A stretch of DNA of 64,000 nucleotides from Gammaproteobacteria bacterium. Its GTDB lineage: Bacteria; Pseudomonadota; Gammaproteobacteria; Chromatiales; Chromatiaceae. Below, in pieces: positions 1-7,631 of this stretch; within the stretch, counting starts at the first letter, position 1, and the number at the start of each line of letters is the position of its first letter. The notes below the pieces were generated by a model. It saw nothing but the letters and a program-made list of their open reading frames with translations, made no database searches and was not told the DNA's origin. Where the stretch lies: positions 1-64,000 of the forward strand of contig RZZN01000019.1 of assembly GCA_009929855.1 (NCBI GenBank), given 5' to 3'. Made by a program: the position numbers and the translations under genes.

Positions 1-147
1 GTCGCCATCAGGCTCGACCCAGCAGGCGTCAGGACAGGCGGCCTCACATCCGCCGTCGCTGTTCCACTCCTCCAACTGCTCGGTAATCTCCTCGGCGTCC
101 ATCCCGGCGAAGACCGTGTTGTACAGGGTGCGTTGCTCGGCATTCAT
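1..147 (-). CDS. Partial small hypothetical protein of the integrated element
   Basis: The first 49 residues of a protein are present; it runs off the left edge. The ATG at 147-145 overlaps the TGA of the upstream gene (146-144) in an ATGA junction, which supports translational coupling and fixes the start. The visible part begins MNAEQRTLYNTVFAGMD and then has an acidic stretch followed by three cysteines (CEAACPDAC). The cysteines could bind metal, but that is only a guess. I do not recognise the family. Confidence 0.6.
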   Translation of the reverse strand, partial: MNAEQRTLYNTVFAGMDAEEITEQLEEWNSDGGCEAACPDACWVEPDGD

Positions 148-377
148 GACGCGGCCTCCTCGGTCGGCGGGTCCACCTCCTCGTAAGGGTTCCCATCGAA
201 GAGCTTGGCAAACGGGGTGAAGACAAACTCCTCGGAGGCCTCATCGAACACGACCGCACAGACCACCATCACCGGCTGCCGGGTCTGCTTATCGGTGCAC
301 TCCAATAAGACCGCATCGCCATTGGCAAAGACCCGTTGTAGGGTTTTGAAATTGGCCCGGTAGCCTTTGGTAATCAT
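144..377 (-). CDS. Small hypothetical protein (77 aa), possibly DUF6117-like
   Basis: This 77-residue protein begins MITKGYRANFKTLQRVFANG and contains ALLECTDKQTRQPVMVVCAV followed by FTPFAKLFDGNPYEEVDPP. From memory this layout (a short helix, then 'ECTD', then 'TPFA..F.GNPY') resembles small plasmid and island proteins called DUF6117; no function is known for them. It overlaps both neighbours by 4 bp (start 377 inside the stop of the upstream gene, stop 144 inside the start of the next), so it is the third gene of a four-gene operon. The family name is tentative. Confidence 0.65.
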   Translation of the reverse strand: MITKGYRANFKTLQRVFANGDAVLLECTDKQTRQPVMVVCAVVFDEASEEFVFTPFAKLFDGNPYEEVDPPTEEAAS

Positions 378-973
378 GGCTCGGCCTCCTCATCATCCTG
401 GGCCAGCTCTTGGAGCAGGACCTCATATCGACCGGGGCGTGCGGCTTTGGCGCACTCGAACGCATGGCCGATATCTTCCCACTCGACATGCCCGGCGCGT
501 TCGCCCTTGGCATAAGCGATCAGCAACTGGTCGAGCGCCGTATCGACGAGCTCGCGTTCCGGGGGCGCTTTCGCGTTGATGTGGTAGAACTCGCGGGTCA
601 GCGCATTGGCGATCATCATAGCGACCGTCAACCCGTCGAAGGTCTTGCCCATCAGCACCAGCTCGCGGCGATCCGTCGTCAGCCGGTTCTCATCCAGCAG
701 CCCGACGGCCTCGACGTGGATGTACCAGCCCTCGTTGTCGCCCTCGACCGCGAAGCAACCGACCCACCGCGCGGCGGGCCAAGGCTGTTGCCGGGCATCG
801 GACCCAGCATCCCAGTCCCGCGTGAGGTGGAAGTAGTCCAGGGCGTCCCACAGACCGGCGGCCTTCAGCGCGGCCACGGCCTGATCGAAGACCTCGCCCT
901 TGGTCGCGTAGCGGTCGAGCATCAGATAGCCCGGGTGTTCGGGGTTCGGTTTCCAGAGCTCTAGATTGATCAT
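374..973 (-). CDS. Hypothetical protein (199 aa) of the integrated element
   Basis: The product has no signal peptide or membrane segment and looks like a soluble cytoplasmic protein. It opens with MINLELWKPNPEHPGYLMLD, has a tryptophan- and aromatic-rich middle (WDALDYFHLTRDWDAG, WPAARWVGCFAVEG) and an acidic tail ending DDEEAEP. I cannot assign it to a family. It starts at 973 inside the stop of the 60-residue gene upstream and stops at 374 inside the start of the next gene, both ATGA overlaps, so it is expressed as part of the same small operon. Confidence 0.65.
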   Translation of the reverse strand: MINLELWKPNPEHPGYLMLDRYATKGEVFDQAVAALKAAGLWDALDYFHLTRDWDAGSDARQQPWPAARWVGCFAVEGDNEGWYIHVEAVGLLDENRLTTDRRELVLMGKTFDGLTVAMMIANALTREFYHINAKAPPERELVDTALDQLLIAYAKGERAGHVEWEDIGHAFECAKAARPGRYEVLLQELAQDDEEAEP

Positions 974-1152
974 GCCGCCACCTCCTGCACGGCCATGTAC
1001 TTGGCCCAGGCGGCGGACTCGATGCGGGTGAAGATGGCGGGTTGACCCGCTCGGAACGTGGTCAGGCGCCCATCATGGGTGTAACGGCGGCGCGCCCAAT
1101 TCACGACGCGCAGGTAGCGCGCGATCCGGGGTTGGTTGGTGGTCTCGGGCAT
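970..1152 (-). CDS. Small basic hypothetical protein (60 aa), first gene of the element operon
   Basis: This short protein is rich in arginine in its first half (PRIARYLRVVNWARRRYTHDG), which would fit nucleic-acid binding but does not prove it. No known motif is seen. It is the first gene of the chain 1152-970, 973-374, 377-144, 147-<1, in which every junction is a 4-bp ATGA overlap. A plausible promoter lies about 75 bp upstream. Because it is short, the main support for it being real is the overlap chain and the promoter. Confidence 0.55.
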   Translation of the reverse strand: MPETTNQPRIARYLRVVNWARRRYTHDGRLTTFRAGQPAIFTRIESAAWAKYMAVQEVAA

Positions 1153-1216
1153 CTCGGTCTCCTCGGCGAAACGGTGGGTTCTGTAACCGCCCGTTGATCA
1201 CCAGACCCGACGGGCG

Positions 1217-1256
1217 CTTACTGTTGTAAGTATAAAGTAAGCAAAGCCCGCGGCAA
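1217..1256 (-). promoter_or_regulatory. Putative sigma-70 promoter with operator-like repeats for the element operon
   Basis: Read on the minus strand there is a -35 like TTGCCG (1256-1251), a 16-bp spacer and a -10 like TATACT (1234-1229). Around the -10 lie an inverted repeat CTTAC/GTAAG (1217-1221 and 1226-1230) and a second GTAAG (1237-1241) spaced 11 bp from the first. That spacing puts them on one face of the helix, as expected for a repressor site. The region is AT-rich compared with its surroundings. It would drive the four-gene operon starting at 1152. Confidence 0.45.
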
Positions 1257-1286
1257 GACCGAAATCCACTCTTTGCGCACACCCGT

Positions 1287-2609
1287 CTAAGACGAGGCCG
1301 CCCGCAACGGCACGACCTTCGAGGCCACGTCGCGCCGACCGGCGGCCGTCAAGATCGCATCGGTGATCCGTTGCATCGGCACCCGCAACCGCTCCACGTC
1401 GATCTGCAAGTAGCCCGCGGTCACATCGCCACTGACCGTGCCGGCATGGTTCATCAGGCGCTTGAGCGTGTAACCGGCGATGTCCAAGCTCTCGGCCACC
1501 GTGGCAAAGGTTCGGCGCAGGTCATGCGCCGTGAACTCGATCCCGCTTTCGCGGCGCACCCACCGCAGCCCGAACTTCTCGCTGACCAAATGGCCGGCGG
1601 GACCGCGCCCCGGAAAAACGTAACCGGTGCCGGCGTCCTGCGCCTTGCGCCGGGTCATGATCTCGAACAGCCGATCAGTCAGCGGGAGCTCGTGGGGCTG
1701 GCGGTTTTTCGGGTCCGGGATCACGAAGTAGCGGGCCGCGAGGTTCACGTTTTCCCAGCGCAGGGTCAGCGACTCGGTACGGCGGCACCCGGTGAAGATC
1801 AGGAACTCCAACCAGTCGGCCACGACCGGCGCCGGAGCCGAACGCTGCCGCAAGGCCTCGACCGCATCGAACCAGACTGGCAACTCGTGCAAGCGGATCA
1901 GCCGGCGGCGGCGGTCGATCCGGTTCCAGGCCCGCACGGCATTCAGCCGCATGACCGGGTTATCGGTGACGAGGGGCTCACCCTCCGCGGTCTCGTATTT
2001 CCCGATTGCAAAATTGAACAAGGCCCGCAGCAACCGCATGGCCAGGTTTGCCCGAGCGGGGCTGGCCTCACTGTCGCGGCGGTGGCGGTTCTCCACCATG
2101 GTGCGGGTGATGGCCGTGATCTGCTTGTGGCGCCAGTCCTCGAAACTGGTCCGAAAGGCCCGCTTGTAATCATCGACCGTCTGCGGTTTCAGATCGCGCG
2201 AGGCCAGGTAGTCCTCAAGCACCTGCCCAAGGGTCACGGCCTTGGCGCGGCGGGTGCGTTGCTCGGCCAACTGGTCGACGCCTTCAGCGAACCGCCCCAG
2301 CTCCTGGATCGCCAGCCGCCGGGCACGCTCGGGAGACACTGCGGGATAGCGGCCCAAGGTCCGACGCTTGGCGCTTTTCTGCCCCTTCATCCGGGCCTCG
2401 ACGAGCCAGGTCTTCAACCCAGAGGCGGTAATCTTCAGGGCGAAACCGGGGAGCTGACTGTCGCGGATGAAGCGCACGCCCGCGGCGGGCGGCAGGGCGT
2501 TCTTGACGACATGCGAGGCGGCCAGGTCCGCATACTCGGTCGCGGTGCTCGCGACGGTCTCGGTCGGGGCGGTCGGGTCGGTTGGGCGGGTCATCGGAAG
2601 TAGACGCAT
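1287..2609 (-). CDS. P4-type tyrosine recombinase (integrase)
   Basis: Site-specific integrase that would insert and excise the element at the adjacent tRNA-Leu site. The N-terminal part (about residues 30-110) has the DUF4102-like arm-binding fold (GVRFIRDSQLPGFALKITAS, then GRYPAVSPERARRLA). The C-terminal catalytic domain shows the conserved residues: Arg in FTGCRRTESL, the HxxR box in HDLRRTFAT, His in LMNHAG and the nucleophile Tyr in TAGYLQIDVERLR. The length, 440 residues, is normal for the family. The ATG at 2609 is chosen; a GTG at 2618 and an ATG at 2594 are also in frame and none has a clear Shine-Dalgarno sequence. All catalytic residues are present, so the enzyme is probably active. 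Confidence 0.93.
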   Translation of the reverse strand: MRLLPMTRPTDPTAPTETVASTATEYADLAASHVVKNALPPAAGVRFIRDSQLPGFALKITASGLKTWLVEARMKGQKSAKRRTLGRYPAVSPERARRLAIQELGRFAEGVDQLAEQRTRRAKAVTLGQVLEDYLASRDLKPQTVDDYKRAFRTSFEDWRHKQITAITRTMVENRHRRDSEASPARANLAMRLLRALFNFAIGKYETAEGEPLVTDNPVMRLNAVRAWNRIDRRRRLIRLHELPVWFDAVEALRQRSAPAPVVADWLEFLIFTGCRRTESLTLRWENVNLAARYFVIPDPKNRQPHELPLTDRLFEIMTRRKAQDAGTGYVFPGRGPAGHLVSEKFGLRWVRRESGIEFTAHDLRRTFATVAESLDIAGYTLKRLMNHAGTVSGDVTAGYLQIDVERLRVPMQRITDAILTAAGRRDVASKVVPLRAASS

Positions 2610-2713
2610 GATAGACACCGGCGATACGCGGCATCTAAGGATATAGCCGGATATGGCAAGTGCAGCAAGTGACCGCGAGCTGTCCGGGAATGCGTTTGTA
2701 ACCCTAGTAGACT

Positions 2714-2757
2714 TTAAAATCCCTTAATATTCAACACGTTCAGAACTTAAAATCCCT
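2714..2757 (+). repeat. Direct repeat of the att core TTAAAATCCCT
   Basis: The 11-mer TTAAAATCCCT occurs at 2714-2724 and again at 2747-2757, 33 bp apart. The second copy is the anticodon-loop end of the tRNA-Leu remnant. The first has a similar left flank (ACTTTAAAATCCCT against ACTTAAAATCCCT) but is not followed by tRNA sequence. It could be an integrase-binding site, or a trace of an earlier insertion at the same place. Confidence 0.6.
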
Positions 2758-2798
2758 CGGCCTTGGCCATGCGGGTTCGAGTCCCGCCCTGGGCACCA
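2747..2798 (+). pseudogene. 3' remnant of tRNA-Leu(UAA): attachment site (attR)
   Basis: The sequence runs from the anticodon loop (TTAAAATCCCT) through a variable arm with the stem GGCC-TT-GGCC, a T-arm GCGGG-TTCGAGT-CCCGC and an acceptor 3' strand CCTGGGCA followed by encoded CCA at 2796-2798. This matches the 3' part of bacterial tRNA-Leu(UAA) as I remember it from E. coli leuZ. No 5' half (acceptor 5' strand, D-arm) is present upstream, so it is not a working tRNA. Strand exchange probably took place in or near the anticodon loop. Confidence 0.87.
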
Positions 2799-2855
2799 GC
2801 ATCATCTCCCCTGACTTCTTCGAACACATCCTCAGAACGCACTACAAACCACTGA

Positions 2856-3884
2856 TCACCGATCAATCGCACTGCTTCGCGCATCACGCCATGCGGCAAA
2901 GGACTCACTCCGGTATGCGCGGCTAACGACATAGTGAAGGACATTGTCCAGCCGGTAGAACCTGACGACCGAGTCGACCCGCAGTACCTCTTCGCCATGC
3001 TCATCGAAGAAAAGGATAGAGGGCGCATAGAAGAGTCCGAGCGCCGCCGCCCAATCACGTGCCGTCGTCCGCTCACCGCTCGGCGTGATGACCGGGACCT
3101 CGGACCACATGTCCAGCTGAACCGTGTCGAGCGCGAGGAATTGGCGCTGGATGGCCGGCTCGCGTAAGGCTTGGCCATGTAGCACATCACAGGCATGACA
3201 GTCTGACTGCTCGAAGAAGACTGCGAGAGGTCGCTCGCTCGCGATGCGCCGATCAAGGTTGTAGGGTGGCTTGGCGAAGAACGACTGCTCGTTCAATTCG
3301 CCTGGTTCGAACACCATTCGATCGTCACCCCGAGCCAGATAGTCCCGAAAGGTCTCACGCTGATAGTGCCCGTCGGCAACGAACTCTAAGGCTGCGCGAA
3401 ACTGATACGGCGGATAGTATCCTCGTAAGCGCAGCGCCAGGCGTCCATCAGAATCGTAAAATAAGAGTGATGGGGTGAAATTGGTCTCTTCACGCAGCGA
3501 GAATTCACGCTCGGTCAGAATCTGCCGATCAATCGTGATCACCTCGCGCTCCCCCCAAATGTCGAGCCCGACCAGGTCGAAATGACGTTGAGTGTAGTCG
3601 AGCACATCTGGAAGACTGAAATTTTCATTCAGCAGTTTGTGACAATAGGCACAATTGGGTTGGCCGAAATAGACGATGAGCCCCCGCTTGCCGGCACTCA
3701 TGGCCTCGGCAAGATCCTGGGAAAGATCCAGAAAACTCGCCTTGAACCAATCCGGCTGCTCCACCGGCTCGGCGCGCGGGGCATCGTCGAAGTTGTAGAA
3801 TGCGTCATCGTCAGCCGCGAGACCGGCACAAAGCGGCAGACAAAGCAGCAACGCGATCGCTAAACGGGTCATGATGCCAGCCAT
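2856..3884 (-). CDS. Periplasmic protein with two thioredoxin-fold domains
   Basis: The protein has a signal peptide (MAGIMTRLAIALLLCLPLC..GLA) and then two thioredoxin-like domains in tandem. The first has a CxxC site CAYC in YFGQPNCAYCHKL; the second has CHAC in FFEQSDCHACDVL. Both resemble the SoxW/DsbD-gamma type of thiol reductase (FTPSLLFYDSDGR and YAPSILFFDEHGE are the matching cis-Pro regions). A role in reducing or exchanging disulfides in the periplasm is likely, but the partner is unknown. The start at 3884 is 13 bp after nudE; a start at 3872 is also possible. An upstream extension of the frame overlaps nudE and is not used. The duplicated active domain in one chain is unusual. 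Confidence 0.8.
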   Translation of the reverse strand: MAGIMTRLAIALLLCLPLCAGLAADDDAFYNFDDAPRAEPVEQPDWFKASFLDLSQDLAEAMSAGKRGLIVYFGQPNCAYCHKLLNENFSLPDVLDYTQRHFDLVGLDIWGEREVITIDRQILTEREFSLREETNFTPSLLFYDSDGRLALRLRGYYPPYQFRAALEFVADGHYQRETFRDYLARGDDRMVFEPGELNEQSFFAKPPYNLDRRIASERPLAVFFEQSDCHACDVLHGQALREPAIQRQFLALDTVQLDMWSEVPVITPSGERTTARDWAAALGLFYAPSILFFDEHGEEVLRVDSVVRFYRLDNVLHYVVSRAYRSESFAAWRDARSSAIDR

Positions 3885-3897
3885 ACTCTTATTGTGC

Positions 3898-4464
3898 TCA
3901 AGCTCGTTTCGCTGATTGCCCCTGTGCCATGAGACGCATGGCGAAAAGCAGTGCGGCCACGGATCGCGCTTCGGTAAAATCATCTCGGGCAAGCAGTGCA
4001 TCAACCTCACCGAGACGCCAGGGTACGACCTCGATCGGCTCGGGTTCGTCACCTGGCAACCGCTGGGCATAGAGATCCTGGGCAAGGACGATCAAGCTGT
4101 GATGCTCGATGTAGCCAGGTACCAGAGACACTCGCTTGATCACCCGGAGGTCACGCGCGGCATAGCCGATCTCCTCCTGGATTTCACGATTGGCTGCCAC
4201 CAGAGGGTCTTCGCCTGTCTCGACGACACCCTTGGGCAAGCCGAGCTCGTAGCGCTCGCTTCCGGCACCATATTCACGGATCAAGAGGACGGTCTCATCG
4301 TCCACCATAGGCACGATCATGACCGAGTCGACGCTGCCAGGAACGCGTTCATAGGTCCGTCGGGCACCATTGGCGAACTCGAGGTCGATCTCCTCGACCC
4401 GGAAGAGGCGACTTTGAGCAACGATGCGTCGATTCAAGACGGTCGGTTGGCGGGGCATGAACAA
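3898..4464 (-). CDS. nudE: ADP compounds hydrolase NudE (Nudix)
   Basis: Nudix hydrolase of 188 residues expected to cleave ADP-linked compounds such as ADP-ribose and NADH. The Nudix box spans residues 79-101: GVVETGEDPLVAANRE, followed by IQEEIGY, with all the conserved acidic residues for metal binding. The flanking sequence (SVMIVPMVDDETVLLIREYG, ELGLPKG) is typical of NudE. It is divergent from the nucleotidase gene beginning at 4513, the same partnership as nudE-yrfG in enterobacteria, and is followed closely by the tandem thioredoxin-fold gene, probably in one transcript. Confidence 0.92.
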   Translation of the reverse strand: MFMPRQPTVLNRRIVAQSRLFRVEEIDLEFANGARRTYERVPGSVDSVMIVPMVDDETVLLIREYGAGSERYELGLPKGVVETGEDPLVAANREIQEEIGYAARDLRVIKRVSLVPGYIEHHSLIVLAQDLYAQRLPGDEPEPIEVVPWRLGEVDALLARDDFTEARSVAALLFAMRLMAQGQSAKRA

Positions 4465-4512
4465 GACTCCGATGAAACAATGATTGAGAACCGCAGCGAC
4501 GAGGCGACTAAC

Positions 4513-5178
4513 ATGCTCGATTGGCAGAACATCGATACGGTTTTCTTGGACATGGATGGCACCCTACTCGATCTGCACTTCGATAATCACTTTTGGCTCG
4601 AACACGTACCTCTTCGCTATGCCGAGGCCCGCGGGCTCGACCCTGAAGTCGCCAAACACGATCTGCTCGAACGTTATCGTGACATCGAGGGGACACTCGA
4701 TTGGTATTGCATCGACCACTGGAGCCGCGAACTGGGCCTGGATATCGCGATCCTGAAACAGGAGGTCGATCACCTCATCGCGGTCCATCCGCATGTGATC
4801 GAGCTGCTCGAGCTGCTCGCAAAGCGTGGTATCCGACGCGTCCTGGTGACCAATGCACACCAAAAGGCGCTCGCGCTCAAACTCTCGAAGACCCAGCTCG
4901 GTGGGCACTTCGAGCAGATCGTCTGCGCCCACGACCTCAAGTTGGCCAAGGAGTCTCCCGGTTTCTGGTCATTGGTGCAGGATCTCGTGCCTTTTTCACT
5001 CGATCGGACCTTGTTTATCGATGATAGCCCGAGTGTCTTGCACGCCGCGCGGGCGTTCGGCTTTCGCTGGTTGATCGCGGTGCTCCAGCCGGATTCACGT
5101 CGACCGGCACGACAGCTCGAGGGCTTTCAGTCGATCCACAGCTTCTCCGAGTTGCTCCCGGGGCTAAGGTCCATTTGA
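4513..5178 (+). CDS. yrfG: HAD-family GMP/IMP nucleotidase (YrfG-like)
   Basis: HAD hydrolase of 221 residues, close to E. coli YrfG in length and in its N-terminus (WQNIDTVFLDMDGTLLDL). Motif I is DMDGT, motif II is LVTNA, a lysine follows in HDLKLAKESPGFW, and motif IV is LFIDDSPSVL. The family dephosphorylates purine mononucleotides in the cytoplasm. The start at 4513 is chosen over the ATG at 4480 because it matches the family length and has GAGG (4501-4504) upstream. It is divergent from nudE, with 48 bp between starts, so the two may share a regulatory region. Confidence 0.88.
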   Translation: MLDWQNIDTVFLDMDGTLLDLHFDNHFWLEHVPLRYAEARGLDPEVAKHDLLERYRDIEGTLDWYCIDHWSRELGLDIAILKQEVDHLIAVHPHVIELLELLAKRGIRRVLVTNAHQKALALKLSKTQLGGHFEQIVCAHDLKLAKESPGFWSLVQDLVPFSLDRTLFIDDSPSVLHAARAFGFRWLIAVLQPDSRRPARQLEGFQSIHSFSELLPGLRSI

Positions 5179-5243
5179 GCCAATCTGGGCCTCGCCGCGG
5201 ACAACCATCTGGCCCGCATGCGCGCAATGCCTCGCGGAATCAC

Positions 5244-6788
5244 TCACTCGTGTGACTCAGATGCGGGGTTCTCGGAGACCTGCCTTGTCGCCGTGCCCTC
5301 CGGCTTCTTGGCCCGGCGGCGTCGACGCGGGCGTTTTGGCGCCGGTGACTGAGTCACATCGGCCGCCATGTCTGATAGGATCGCCGGCCCATCGGGGCTT
5401 GCCCCCATTGCGGCCGAATCAGCGCCTGCTCTCGGTGAGGGGGCTGGCGCCACTGAAGTTGCAGCAGACACCTCGCCACCCACGGCCACTTCCTGTCGAC
5501 GCCCGCGCGCAGGGCGCCGCTCGAGACGCCCCGTAGACGCGCCGCGCGGGACACGTCCAGGACGCGCCGCGCCGCGATCCTCGCGATCCGGGCGCAGACG
5601 GCTGTGCGGTGACACCTCTGCCAACACGGCTGGATCCACCGGCTCGACCGGAATCTTGGCGCCGATGAAGGATTCGATATCGGGAAGACAAAAGGCATAG
5701 GTCTCGCAGACGAAACCGATGGCGTCTCCAGCCGCCCCTGCGCGCGCGGTGCGGCCGATCCGATGGACATAATCCTCCGGATCCTCGGGTAGATCATAGT
5801 TCACGACATGAGTCACATCCGGGATGTGCAATCCGCGCGCGGCCACATCGGTCCCGACGAGGACCGGGAGCCGACCCTCGGAGAAATCCTTCAACAGCCT
5901 CAATCGCTTCTTCTGTGGAACGTCTCCAGAGAGCACGGCAGTGTTGATGCCATTGCCCTGAAGATAGCCCCAGACTCGATCGGCCTCGCGCTTCGTGTTG
6001 ACGAACACCATGATCCGCGCATCACCCCAACGGCGCACGAGGCCGAGCAGCAGTGGGATCTTCTCCTCGTTGGAGGTCATGTAACAGCACTGCCGAACAC
6101 GATCCGCTGTAATCGTCTCGGCCTCGACCTTGATCAGGCGAGGATGATTCATGTGCTCGTAAGCAAGCTCGGTCACCCGGTAGGACAAGGTCGCGGAGAA
6201 GAGTAAGCCCTGACGCTGCTCTGGCGAGGGCATGCGCCGCAACAGAAAACGGATGTCCTTGATGAAACCGAGGTCGAACATCCGATCGGCCTCATCGAGG
6301 ACAACGGTATTGATCGACTTGAGGTCGAAGACGCGCTGCTTATAGTAATCGATGAGGCGACCCGGCGTGCCGATGAGGATGTCGACACCGGCAGCAACGC
6401 GCTCTCGCTGCTCCTGGTAGCCCTCGCCACCGTAGACCACCACGCAGCGCAGTCCCGTATGTCGGCCGAGCAACTCGGTGTCACGGTGGATCTGAACCGC
6501 GAGCTCGCGGGTCGGGGCCAGGATGAGTGCCCGGGGATGAGCGACCTGCTCCGCCGGCGGCGGCGGCGCATGCAAGAGTCGCTGCATCGCGACGATCAAG
6601 AAGGCCGCGGTCTTGCCGGTTCCGGTCTGGGCCTGACCGGCCACATCCTGACCGGCAAGGGCGATCGGCAGGGTCCGAGCCTGAATTGGCGTGCAGTGTA
6701 CGAAACCCGCATCGACGAGGCCATCGAGGATCCGTTGATCGAGACCGAAGCCTTCGAAGCGGGTCTGGGTGAGGTGCGTGTCTGTCAT
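5244..6788 (-). CDS. rhlB: ATP-dependent RNA helicase RhlB (DEAD box)
   Basis: DEAD-box helicase that in relatives works with the RNase E degradosome. Seen in order: the Q motif region [14 protein letters not shown], Walker [15 protein letters not shown], the DEAD box [16 protein letters not shown] in LFSATLS, and [10 protein letters not shown]. The last 120 residues are low-complexity and rich in Arg, Ala and Pro, ending in a basic patch [14 protein letters not shown], as expected for an RNA-binding tail but longer than in E. coli (514 against about 420 residues). It is divergent from trxA-rho, the same layout as in E. coli. Confidence 0.95.
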   Translation of the reverse strand: MTDTHLTQTRFEGFGLDQRILDGLVDAGFVHCTPIQARTLPIALAGQDVAGQAQTGTGKTAAFLIVAMQRLLHAPPPPAEQVAHPRALILAPTRELAVQIHRDTELLGRHTGLRCVVVYGGEGYQEQRERVAAGVDILIGTPGRLIDYYKQRVFDLKSINTVVLDEADRMFDLGFIKDIRFLLRRMPSPEQRQGLLFSATLSYRVTELAYEHMNHPRLIKVEAETITADRVRQCCYMTSNEEKIPLLLGLVRRWGDARIMVFVNTKREADRVWGYLQGNGINTAVLSGDVPQKKRLRLLKDFSEGRLPVLVGTDVAARGLHIPDVTHVVNYDLPEDPEDYVHRIGRTARAGAAGDAIGFVCETYAFCLPDIESFIGAKIPVEPVDPAVLAEVSPHSRLRPDREDRGAARPGRVPRGASTGRLERRPARGRRQEVAVGGEVSAATSVAPAPSPRAGADSAAMGASPDGPAILSDMAADVTQSPAPKRPRRRRRAKKPEGTATRQVSENPASESHE

Positions 6789-7081
6789 GACGTTGGGGAG
6801 TCCCTACGGCTACGTGCCTCGCGCACGGGCAAGGCTTGCAAATTCTCTTCGCTTTGGATCAAATAGCATCTTACTCAAGGGCACATACCAACGCCAATTC
6901 GCCCACCCGCGACGTGCCCCGATCGCACCAGGTCCCAAACGACCCGTCGCAGCACACAGTCTCCGCTCGTGGCACCTGACGCGGGTCGCCCACACGGCAC
7001 CCGGATGCTTTCGGAACGATCGAATCACCAGCCCAATCACACACCATCCCAAGCAAACCAACCTGATAGGGGACTAGTTCA

Positions 7082-7408
7082 GTGAGCGACAGCATCGTCC
7101 ATGTGACCGATGATTCATTCGAGGACGAGGTTTTGAAATCATCGGAGCCCGTGCTTGTGGACTATTGGGCAGACTGGTGCGGGCCGTGCAAGATGATCGC
7201 CCCGGTGCTCGACGAGATCGCTGGAGAGTACGCGGGCCGGATCAAGGTCGCCAAGCTCAACATCGACGAAAACCCCAATACACCCCCCCGTTATGGCATC
7301 CGCGGCATCCCAACCCTGATGCTGTTTCGTCAGGGAGAGGTCGAGGCGACCAAGGTGGGGGCCGTCTCCAAGTCTCAACTCACTGCCTTCATCGACAGCA
7401 ATCTCTGA
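7082..7408 (+). CDS. trxA: Thioredoxin 1
   Basis: Cytoplasmic thioredoxin of 108 residues with the active site WCGPC (Cys33 and Cys36) and the cis-proline region [10 protein letters not shown]. The reduced protein supplies electrons to ribonucleotide reductase and many other targets. The start codon is GTG at 7082, preceded by AGGGGA (7068-7073) at 8 nt; the N-terminus [13 protein letters not shown] lines up with E. coli TrxA. It lies upstream of rho, with a strong hairpin in between. Confidence 0.97.
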   Translation: MSDSIVHVTDDSFEDEVLKSSEPVLVDYWADWCGPCKMIAPVLDEIAGEYAGRIKVAKLNIDENPNTPPRYGIRGIPTLMLFRQGEVEATKVGAVSKSQLTAFIDSNL

Positions 7409-7440
7409 TCGACTCGAACTCGCGGCGACCCACCTACAGG

Positions 7441-7466
7441 CCGCTGGCGGAGCTGTCCGCCAGCGG
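7441..7466 (+). promoter_or_regulatory. Perfect hairpin in the rho leader (possible attenuator)
   Basis: An 11-bp perfect stem, CCGCTGGCGGA (7441-7451) and TCCGCCAGCGG (7456-7466), closes a 4-nt GCTG loop. No T-run follows, so it is not a standard intrinsic terminator. It sits 32 bp after trxA and 165 bp before rho. In E. coli, rho is autoregulated through its leader, so a structured leader here is a natural place for control. It could also protect the trxA 3' end. Confidence 0.5.
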
Positions 7467-7631
7467 GGATCCAACCGGTACCCGAGGCGAGCGCTCGCTG
7501 CGCGCATGGGGTGACCATCAAGGCGCCCCTCGACAGACGCACTCGCCCCCATCCGCATCCACCCGCGACATGGGTTTCCCGCCGGGGGCTTGACCTCCCT
7601 ATCCTCACCTCCGCCTACGATAAACGACGTG

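Larger units (their letters stand above)
1..2798. mobile_element. Right end of an integrated element (genomic island or ICE) in a tRNA-Leu gene
   Basis: The segment carries a P4-type tyrosine recombinase directly beside a 3' tRNA-Leu(UAA) fragment, which is the usual layout at one end of an island integrated into a tRNA gene. The four small genes to its left have no housekeeping match and form one overlapping operon. By the usual geometry the intact tRNA gene and attL lie to the left, outside the window, and normal chromosome begins after 2798. No transposase, conjugation gene or second attachment site is visible, so the type and size of the element cannot be told. Confidence 0.8.

Noticed and set aside
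1371-2603. Long open frame antisense to the integrase
   Set aside because: It mirrors the integrase reading frame in GC-rich DNA, and its translation has no known motif. The integrase has all catalytic residues.
2747-2798. A working tRNA gene
   Set aside because: Only the part from the anticodon loop to CCA is present; there is no acceptor 5' strand or D-arm upstream.
3885-4085. N-terminal extension of the tandem thioredoxin-fold protein
   Set aside because: It overlaps the nudE coding region and lacks a signal peptide at its start, whereas the form starting at 3884 begins with one.
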